The notes under the pieces were generated by a model. The model did no database searches. It had not been told where the DNA came from and saw only the letters and a program-made list of their open reading frames with translations. The position numbers and the translations under genes were made by a program. From Aquifex sp964425585 (lineage in GTDB: Bacteria; Aquificota; Aquificia; Aquificales; Aquificaceae), in assembly GCA_964425585.1 (NCBI GenBank), contig CAYRMG010000006.1:1-51668 (forward strand): a stretch of 51,668 nt of DNA. Reading direction: 5' to 3'. Shown piece by piece: positions 41,985 to 48,538 of the stretch. How positions within the stretch are numbered: the stretch's first letter is position 1; each line of letters starts with the position of its first letter.

Positions 41985-42528
41985 TTACAACTTCCTCGTA
42001 TTTGGGGAATCTATCCGCTATATCCGAACCTGTATACTGGGCTACCCATCCCTCTTCGGTCGTGAATAGTCTTATACACTTGAAGTTGGGACTATTTCCC
42101 ATGTCAAACCAGTGTTTTGTGTTCGGGGGAACGCTGATTAAGTCTCCTGCCGTGCAGTGAAGTATGTAAACCTTGTCATTCGGATGAAGGTAAAAAACAC
42201 CGTCTCCGTAAACGAAATATCTCACCTCAAAATCACTGTGGGTGTGTTCCTTTAAAAACTTTTCCCTCAGCTCTTGCTTTTTCGGATGGTCGGGTGTCAT
42301 CGCTATGACATCGTAAGATTTAAAACCGTATTGCTTTATGAGCTTATCTATTTCATGTTTGTAAGCTTCTATTATCTCCTCATCGGAGGGGTTATCACCC
42401 AAAGGTTTATTTGCAGTCCATCTCTCAAATAAAACGTTTATTTCCCCTAATTTCTTCGCTATCTCTTCGGGAGACGTTATATCCTCTATAAGTTCGCCGC
42501 TTTCCGTATAAATCTTTAGTCTGCTCAT
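41977..42528 (-). CDS. mtnD: Acireductone dioxygenase
   Basis: 183 residues. It oxidises acireductone to the keto acid precursor of methionine using Fe(II), or off-pathway with Ni. Metal ligands: LKEHTHSDFEVRYFVYGDG near residue 94 (His, His, Glu) and PPNTKHWFDMG near residue 138 (His). First gene of the operon; TATTAT on the minus strand (42541-42536) ends 7 nt before the ATG and no Shine-Dalgarno is seen. Confidence 0.96.
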   Translation of the reverse strand: MSRLKIYTESGELIEDITSPEEIAKKLGEINVLFERWTANKPLGDNPSDEEIIEAYKHEIDKLIKQYGFKSYDVIAMTPDHPKKQELREKFLKEHTHSDFEVRYFVYGDGVFYLHPNDKVYILHCTAGDLISVPPNTKHWFDMGNSPNFKCIRLFTTEEGWVAQYTGSDIADRFPKYEEVVNG

Positions 42529-42569
42529 AGGAAATATAATAGTTTATTAAATATCAGAGGGAATAGATT

Positions 42570-44228
42570 ATGAAGGTAGGAATAGTTCTCGGAACGAAAC
42601 CCTCAAATCCCTTAGAATTCTGGGTTGGGGTTGAAAAAGGAAAACTTGTTCAGCTTGATGATGTAATAGTTGTAAACTCAAAAGCTGACGGCTCAAATAC
42701 GGAGATAAAGTTCTACGGAATAGTTCAAGAAGTTGTGAAATATCTTGAGGGCGTTGAGCTCGTTTACGATGCGGAGCTTGTCAACAGCGGTGTTGTTCCT
42801 GCAAACCTTGCGTATATGGCAAGGGTTTCGGTGACCCGCATAGAACCCGAGATATTTATTCCTCCCAATCCGGGAGACCCTGCATACAAGGCGGAGGGAA
42901 TAGATTTTGAAAAAGCCCTTTATTACGACAATATGAAGAGAAAGATACCGGCAGGTCTTACGAGGAACGGGGACGTTGTTTACCTTAACTACGACTTTAT
43001 AAACGGAAGGGAAGGAGCCCATATATCCATTTCGGGAATGTCCGGGGTTGCTACAAAAACCTCTTACGCATTATTCTTGCTTTACTCAATATTCCAGAAA
43101 GCTGACGACAGGACTAAAATTCACGGGCTTATCTTCAACGTGAAGGGTAAAGACCTCCTTTGGATAGATAAGAAAAATAAAAGATTTACTAAGGAACACA
43201 GGGAAGCTTTTGAAAAGCTGGGACTCACTCCCGAACCCTTTAGGAACGTTTCTTTTTACGTTCCTCCCGAACAAGAGTGGAGCGATGTTCCCTCCTCCGG
43301 TGATAGAAAAGAAGGGGTAAGCATCTACAAGTGGTCAATGAAAGACTTTGCACAGGAAGGGCTGCTGAGGTTTTTATTTGCGGAAGGGGACGAAGGGGCT
43401 ACATCCCTTCACTATGTAATAGACAGGGTTTCGGAAAAACTCCAGCACTTGGCAAAAGAGAGTCCCGGAAGCGTGTTGCTTGATGAAAACGGGAGGGAAA
43501 TCAACTCCCTGAGTGAGCTTCTCTCTCTCCTCCAAGAAGTAATAGAAGATAGGGAAACGAAAAGAGACCCGGAAAGATACAGGGAGTGGTTCGGAACCGC
43601 GGCAACCGCAACGGCATACGCCTTTTTGAGGAGGTTTCACCATGCGGCTTCTCACGTAAAGCATCTCGTTCACGGGGATAAAACAAGGCAGATAGACTGG
43701 AGGGCTAAACAGCTCAGCGTTATTGATATATCCGACCTCCACGGCATAGCTAAGATGTTCGTGGTTGGTTCAATCCTGAAAAGGATATTCAAAGAAAAGG
43801 AGGAAAGCGGAAATCCTTATCCTAAGATATTCGTAGTTCTTGACGAACTGAACAAGTATGCCCCTAAAGATGGCTGGAGTCCTATAAAGGATATACTCCT
43901 TGACATAGCGGAACGGGGAAGAAGCCTCGGAGTTATACTAATAGGTGCCCAGCAAACCGCAAGTGAGATAGAGAAAAGAATAGTAGCGAATGCGGCAGTT
44001 AAGGTTACGGGAAGACTTGACAGTAGCGAGGTTCTGAGCAAAGAATACGAGTTTCTCACGGGAAACTTCCGTCAGAGGGCAATAATGCTAAAAAAAGGAA
44101 ACATGATTCTTTACCAGCCCGATATTCCGAATCCCGTTATGATAAAGTTCCCGCTGAGTCCCTGGGCTACGAAGAAGGAAGAGGTGGAGGAGGAAATAAG
44201 TGTTCCCGAGGAGTTTTCTCACTTTTAG
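42570..44228 (+). CDS. HerA-like P-loop ATPase
   Basis: 552 residues. The N-terminal beta domain (about 1-130; GIVLGTKPSNPLEFWVGVE) resembles the HerA barrel. The ATPase core follows: ISISGMSGVATKTSYALFLL near residue 151 as altered Walker A (Thr in place of the last Gly before Lys-Thr), Walker B IFVVLDELNKYAP near residue 420, GRSLGVILIGAQQTASEIE near residue 450 with sensor-type Gln. HerA proteins translocate DNA with NurA in archaea and some bacteria; no nurA is present here, so its partner and role are unknown. GAGGG supplies a Shine-Dalgarno. The next gene begins 29 bp inside it. Confidence 0.8.
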   Translation: MKVGIVLGTKPSNPLEFWVGVEKGKLVQLDDVIVVNSKADGSNTEIKFYGIVQEVVKYLEGVELVYDAELVNSGVVPANLAYMARVSVTRIEPEIFIPPNPGDPAYKAEGIDFEKALYYDNMKRKIPAGLTRNGDVVYLNYDFINGREGAHISISGMSGVATKTSYALFLLYSIFQKADDRTKIHGLIFNVKGKDLLWIDKKNKRFTKEHREAFEKLGLTPEPFRNVSFYVPPEQEWSDVPSSGDRKEGVSIYKWSMKDFAQEGLLRFLFAEGDEGATSLHYVIDRVSEKLQHLAKESPGSVLLDENGREINSLSELLSLLQEVIEDRETKRDPERYREWFGTAATATAYAFLRRFHHAASHVKHLVHGDKTRQIDWRAKQLSVIDISDLHGIAKMFVVGSILKRIFKEKEESGNPYPKIFVVLDELNKYAPKDGWSPIKDILLDIAERGRSLGVILIGAQQTASEIEKRIVANAAVKVTGRLDSSEVLSKEYEFLTGNFRQRAIMLKKGNMILYQPDIPNPVMIKFPLSPWATKKEEVEEEISVPEEFSHF

Positions 44229-45283
44229 TTTATTCTTACTGTTTGTAAGCTTTTCCTTTTCTCTCACCTTCGTTAAGGTAAGATACGGTGTTCACAAGGA
44301 AAAAATAAGATTGGTTTTTGATTTGAGTAAAAAAACAAAGTATAGGGTTTTTCTTCTGAAAAGACCCTACAGAATTGTAGTTGATATTTTTGATAAGAAG
44401 GTAGAATTAAAGAAGATTTCTCTCCCTAAAGGTATAAAATACCGCACCGGAAGGCATAAATGGGGCAGGAGAATCGTTCTCCAACCTTATCGGGAGTATG
44501 ATGTAAAGGTTTTTTCTNNNNNNNNNNNNNNNNNNNNNNNNNNNNNNNNNNNNNNNNNNNNNNNNNNNNNNNNNNNNNNNNNNNNNNNNNNNNNNNNNNN
44601 NNNNNNNNNNNNNNNNNGGACACGGGGGAAAGGACCCGGGAGCGATAGGCTGGAGGGGCTTAAAAGAAAAGTGGGTTAATCTTAGAATAGCGCGGTATCT
44701 TGCTTACTATCTCCGTAAGGATGGAAGGTTTAAGGTAATAATGACGAGAAGGGGAGATTACTTCGTTCCCTTAGGGAAAAGGGCGGAGATAGCCATAAGA
44801 AATAAAGCACATCTTTTCATAAGCATTCATGCGGATGCTGCTCCGAAGAAAAATCCGAGAGCACGCGGAACCCAGATATTTGCACTTTCTCCTAAAAGTG
44901 CGGAAAGGAAGAAAAGGGAAATAATGAGGAATATGTATATTGCCAAACTTCTTATAAACGACGGTGGTTATAGATACAGAAGCACGAGGATAATTCTTAC
45001 AGACCTCGCTTTCAAGATAACCCTTGAGGAAAGCGTTGAGTTTGCAAAGATTCTCGCTCGGGAACTGAAAACAAACCTGAAGAGAAAGGTTTACTTTAAG
45101 GGTATAAAAAGGGCGGGGTTTGCTGTTTTAAAGACACCGGGAACACCTTCCGTTTTGATAGAGGTAGGTTTTATAACAAACCCTTACGAAGCGAAAAGAC
45201 TTTCAAGCAGCAAGTTTCAAAGAATGGTGGCATACAGTATATACAGGGCTATTTTGAGATACTTTAATCTAAAACCGAGGTAA
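44200..45283 (+). CDS. N-acetylmuramoyl-L-alanine amidase with AMIN domain, interrupted by an assembly gap
   Basis: Start GTG 44200 with GGAGG seven bases upstream, giving a signal peptide (about 1-23). Residues 24-106 form an AMIN-like domain (VKVRYGVHKEKIRLVFDLSK, RPYRIVVDIFD). Then 100 Ns. After the gap, GHGGKDPGAIG begins an amidase_3 catalytic domain (zinc His in GHGG; FISIHADAAP near the middle; PSVLIEVGFITNPYEAKRLS near the end with the catalytic Glu). It cleaves peptide stems from glycan during division. The Ns put the two halves in different frames; the real gap should be a multiple of three. Its end overlaps the fliJ-motE-like gene by 20 bp. Confidence 0.85.
44518..44617. other. Run of exactly 100 N, scaffold gap
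   Basis: 100 unresolved bases inside the amidase gene. The exact round number is the usual placeholder for a gap of unknown size. Confidence 0.99.
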
Positions 45284-46079
45284 GCTTTTTTCCGAGTTCG
45301 GGATTTTGGGATAGAACAAACTTTATTATTTGGGAGGCTTTTTCTGGATTCATATTTGAAAGTATTTCTCCCGCTTTTCTCGGTTTTAACCTGAGAATTA
45401 CCTCTGCTGCGAGCCTCGGAGGTAGGTTTTCAATAGCGGGAGCTATTTCATCCGCAGGAGCTTTTTCAACAGCCTTCACCATTTTCTCAACCTTCTTTTT
45501 TTCTTCTTCCGTTATGGGAGTTTTCTTTAGTGCTTCAAGTTTTTTCCTCTCTTTCTGGAGAAGCTTAATTTTCTCTTCAATAATTCTTAAAACTTCTTGA
45601 TAATCTTTTTTTATACTTTTATCAAATTCCTCTTTAAGGGCTTTCTGGGGTGCGGTTTGGCCGAATAAAATAATGGAAAAGAGTAAAAAAGCCCCGATTG
45701 ACTTTTTAATTAAGTGGAAAAAGCCTATTTGTTGAAGCGTTATTGCTATTTCTTTTCTCAATTGCTCCTTTTCCCTTTTACTTTCAATGATTTCAATGGA
45801 TTTCAGGTCTCTCTTTACTTCTACAAGTTTTCTGATAGTTTCCTCTTCTTTCCTTTCAATTTCGGTTAATTTCTCTTTTCTTTTTTCCACCTCGCTTATT
45901 ATGCCTTTCAGCTTATATATGCTTTGGATGTTTTGCACATCCTTTTTTATGCTTTCGTATTCGGAAAGCAGATATTCTATTTCGCTTATCAGTTTATCTT
46001 TTTCAACTTGTAAGTCTGAAAACTTCTTCTTTAATTGTTCTTCTTCCTTTTCCTTTACACTTTTTACCTTCTTAAACAT
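45264..46079 (-). CDS. FliJ-like coiled coil fused to MotE/MgtE_N-like domain
   Basis: 271 residues. Residues 1-115 are one charged coiled coil like FliJ, the flagellar export chaperone. Then an inserted hydrophobic segment (127-140, SIGAFLLFSIILFG), which looks like a former signal anchor, a second coiled coil (150-195), and a C-terminal MgtE_N-like helical domain (about 195-271) with APAIENLPPRLAAEVILRL and ILSNMNPEKASQI, as in MotE-type motility proteins. fliJ and a MotE-like gene are neighbours in other flagellated bacteria. Here one frame spans both. No stop or ATG separates them; codon 124 is ATT where a MotE start would be. It overlaps the fumarase gene by 8 bp. Confidence 0.7.
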   Translation of the reverse strand: MFKKVKSVKEKEEEQLKKKFSDLQVEKDKLISEIEYLLSEYESIKKDVQNIQSIYKLKGIISEVEKRKEKLTEIERKEEETIRKLVEVKRDLKSIEIIESKREKEQLRKEIAITLQQIGFFHLIKKSIGAFLLFSIILFGQTAPQKALKEEFDKSIKKDYQEVLRIIEEKIKLLQKERKKLEALKKTPITEEEKKKVEKMVKAVEKAPADEIAPAIENLPPRLAAEVILRLKPRKAGEILSNMNPEKASQIIKFVLSQNPELGKKLTSVLD

Positions 46080-46629
46080 CTATCTTCGCAAACTTCTTTC
46101 TTCCTTCTTCAAAGACGTCCCCTCCGTATATGTCGTTTGCAACTACGACGGGAAAATCTTCCACGTATAACCTCCTTATCGCCTCGGTTCCGAGGTCTTC
46201 GTAAGCTATTAGCTCCGAACTCTTAATGTGTTTCTGAAGAAGTGTGGCAACACCGCCCACAGCTGCAAAGTAAACCGCCTTATACTCCTTTAGCAGTTCC
46301 TTCACCTTCGGACTTCTGTATCCCTTTCCTATCATTCCCTTGAGCCCGAGCTTGAGTAAGGGTTCTACGTATTTGTCCATTCTTATTGCGGTTGTCGGTC
46401 CCGCGGAACCTATCACTTGTCCGGGCTTGGGAGGAGTCGGCCCTACGTAGTATATTATCTGTCCTTTTAGGTCTATGGGGAGTTTTTCTCCCCTTTGTAA
46501 GGTTTCAACCATTCTCTTGTGTGCCGCATCCCTTGCGGTATATATATATCCCGTTATGAGAACCTTATCACCCGCCCTCAGTTCCTTTATAACATCTTCC
46601 GTAAGGGGTGTTTCAATTCTCTTTTCCAT
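46072..46629 (-). CDS. fumB: Fumarate hydratase class I, beta subunit
   Basis: 185 residues, the short C-terminal-type subunit of Fe-S hydro-lyases (fumarase / L(+)-tartrate dehydratase beta). Marks are GDKVLITGYIYTARDAAHKRM near residue 20, YVGPTPPKPGQVIGSAGPTT near residue 61, MIGKGYRSPKV near 99 and AVGGVATLLQKHI near 122. It interconverts fumarate and malate with an alpha subunit, not in the window; the reductive TCA cycle of Aquificales needs this step. Symbol is tentative. On the minus strand TAGAAT (46641-46636), inside the aspS end, precedes the ATG by 6 nt. Confidence 0.9.
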   Translation of the reverse strand: MEKRIETPLTEDVIKELRAGDKVLITGYIYTARDAAHKRMVETLQRGEKLPIDLKGQIIYYVGPTPPKPGQVIGSAGPTTAIRMDKYVEPLLKLGLKGMIGKGYRSPKVKELLKEYKAVYFAAVGGVATLLQKHIKSSELIAYEDLGTEAIRRLYVEDFPVVVANDIYGGDVFEEGRKKFAKIDV

Positions 46630-46633
46630 AACT

Positions 46634-48445
46634 TTATTCTACTATTTTTATATGTAGTTCTTTCAGTTGCTTTGGTTCAACGTAATCGGGTGCTCCCGTA
46701 AGCGGGCATATACCTTTCTGGGTTTTGGGAAAAGCTATAACATCCCTTATGGAGTCCAGTCCGAGCATAAGTGCAACAATCCTGTCAAGTCCGAAGGCAA
46801 ATCCTCCGTGGGGAGGAGCTCCGTATCTCAGAGCTTCAAGAAGAAATCCGAACTTTTCCTTTGCCTCTTCTTCTTTTATTCCGAGGAGCTTAAACACCAC
46901 TTCCTGAATATCCCTTCTGTGAATACGGATGGAACCTCCTCCTATTTCTTCACCGTTTAATACCATATCGTAAGCTCTTGCCCTCACCGAGTGAACAAGT
47001 TCCTTCTTTTTTTCAAAATCTTCGGTTTTAAGTGCTTCCTTGAGCTTCGGAATATCCTCCTCTTTAGGCATAGTAAAGGGGTGGTGGAGGCTTACAAATC
47101 TTCCCTCCTCTTCGTCCCACTCCATTAATGGGAAATCAACCACCCAGAAAATATCCCATTTTCCTTCGTTTATGAGTTTATACTTCTTCCCGATGTGCAA
47201 TCTGAGATTTCCCAAAATCTTGTAGACCATATCTTTTTTATCCGCGGAGAAGAGTATTACATCTCCGGGTTCGGCTTTCGTTCTCTCAAGGAGTTTTTTT
47301 GTTTCTTCTTCCGAGAAGAACTTAACTATAGGAGATGTAAGTTTATCTTCTTCAACCTTTATCCATGCAAGTCCTTTAGCCCCGAGGCTCTGGACGTATT
47401 TGGTGAGTTCATCTATTTCCTTTCTTGAGAGGTTAGAACGTTTGAAGTTAATAGCTTTTACAACACCTCCGTTTTCTATAACCGCCTTGAATACTTTGAA
47501 TTCGGTGTTTTTGAAAATGTCGGTAAGCTCTATAAGTTCAAGCCCGAACCTTCTATCGGGTTTATCGGTTCCGAATCTTTCCATAGCTTCCCTGTAGGAA
47601 ATTCTTTCAAGAGGTGTTTTTATCTCAACTCCGAGAAGTTCTTTAAATAGCTTTGCTATTAATCTTTCCGCAATATCCATAACGTCTTCTTCTCTTACGA
47701 AGGACATCTCAAAGTCTATCTGTGTAAACTCGGGCTGTCTGTCCGCCCTTAAATCTTCATCCCTGAAACATCTGACTATCTGAAAATACTTATCAAATCC
47801 TGCAACCATGAGAATCTGTTTAAAAAGCTGGGGAGACTGGGGAAGAGCGTAAAACTTACCCGGGTGAAGCCTTGAGGGAACCAGAAAGTCCCTCGCACCT
47901 TCTGGTGTTGATTTTGTAAGAAAGGGGGTTTCTATCTCTATGAAACCCTCATCCGAAAAAAACTTTCTCGTTATTTGATAAAACTTATGCCTGAATATTA
48001 GGTTATTTTTCATTGACTCCCTTCGCAGGTCTATATACCTGTAACGTAGCTTTGTTTCCTCAGAAACAGGTGTTTCTTCTTCAACGGGAAAGGGGAGAAC
48101 ATCCGATGTGTTAAAGACGAGAATTTCTTCAGCTACAACCTCCACGTATCCCGTCTTTAACTTAGGGTTTTCCGTTCCTTGGGGTCTCCTCCTTACTTTT
48201 CCCCTTACACCTATAACAAACTCGGGTTTTAATCTATCCGCAACCTCGTAAGCTTTCGGGTTGTTTTTTTCCTCAACAACTACCTGAACTATACCCTCCC
48301 TGTCTCTCAAATCTATGAATATCACTCCACCGTGGTGTCTCTTCCTGTGAACCCAACCCGCAAGGTTCAACTCCTTTCCGACATCTTCTGTGGATACCTC
48401 TCCGCAGTATTTACTTCTTTTGAAGTTTCCCAAATCCGTAAGCAT
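46634..48445 (-). CDS. aspS: Aspartyl-tRNA synthetase, bacterial type
   Basis: 603 residues. The OB-fold anticodon domain at the start contains WVHRKRHHGGVIFIDLRDRE; class II motif 2 is FRDEDLRADRQPEFTQIDFE near residue 213; the catalytic QSPQLFKQ lies near 190; the bacterial GAD insert spans about 290-410; motif 3 GAPPHGGFAFGLDRIVALML is near residue 547. Bacterial length. It can be discriminating or not for tRNA-Asn; this was not resolved from sequence. First gene of a minus-strand run with fumB and the FliJ-MotE-like gene. Confidence 0.97.
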   Translation of the reverse strand: MLTDLGNFKRSKYCGEVSTEDVGKELNLAGWVHRKRHHGGVIFIDLRDREGIVQVVVEEKNNPKAYEVADRLKPEFVIGVRGKVRRRPQGTENPKLKTGYVEVVAEEILVFNTSDVLPFPVEEETPVSEETKLRYRYIDLRRESMKNNLIFRHKFYQITRKFFSDEGFIEIETPFLTKSTPEGARDFLVPSRLHPGKFYALPQSPQLFKQILMVAGFDKYFQIVRCFRDEDLRADRQPEFTQIDFEMSFVREEDVMDIAERLIAKLFKELLGVEIKTPLERISYREAMERFGTDKPDRRFGLELIELTDIFKNTEFKVFKAVIENGGVVKAINFKRSNLSRKEIDELTKYVQSLGAKGLAWIKVEEDKLTSPIVKFFSEEETKKLLERTKAEPGDVILFSADKKDMVYKILGNLRLHIGKKYKLINEGKWDIFWVVDFPLMEWDEEEGRFVSLHHPFTMPKEEDIPKLKEALKTEDFEKKKELVHSVRARAYDMVLNGEEIGGGSIRIHRRDIQEVVFKLLGIKEEEAKEKFGFLLEALRYGAPPHGGFAFGLDRIVALMLGLDSIRDVIAFPKTQKGICPLTGAPDYVEPKQLKELHIKIVE

Positions 48446-48481
48446 AGGAATTTATTTTTACACACTCCGAAAAAGAAAAAC

Positions 48482-48510
48482 TTGACAAAACTTTACTCAA
48501 GAAATATTAT
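48482..48510 (+). promoter_or_regulatory. Sigma-70-type promoter of clpB
   Basis: TTGACA (48482-48487), 17-bp spacer, TATTAT (48505-48510). A strong Shine-Dalgarno (AGGAGGT) follows before the ATG at 48539, so clpB has a normal leader. No CIRCE-type inverted repeat was seen. Confidence 0.8.
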
Positions 48511-48538
48511 AAAAGACAACAAAACAGGAGGTAGGGTA

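Noticed and set aside
44426..44740. Small frames spanning or bordering the N run
   Set aside because: They include unknown bases or read the amidase in wrong frames.
48332..48538. N-terminal extension of the clpB frame by 69 codons
   Set aside because: It crosses the TTGACA/TATTAT promoter and the aspS start, and the ATG at 48539 has a perfect ribosome site and family start.
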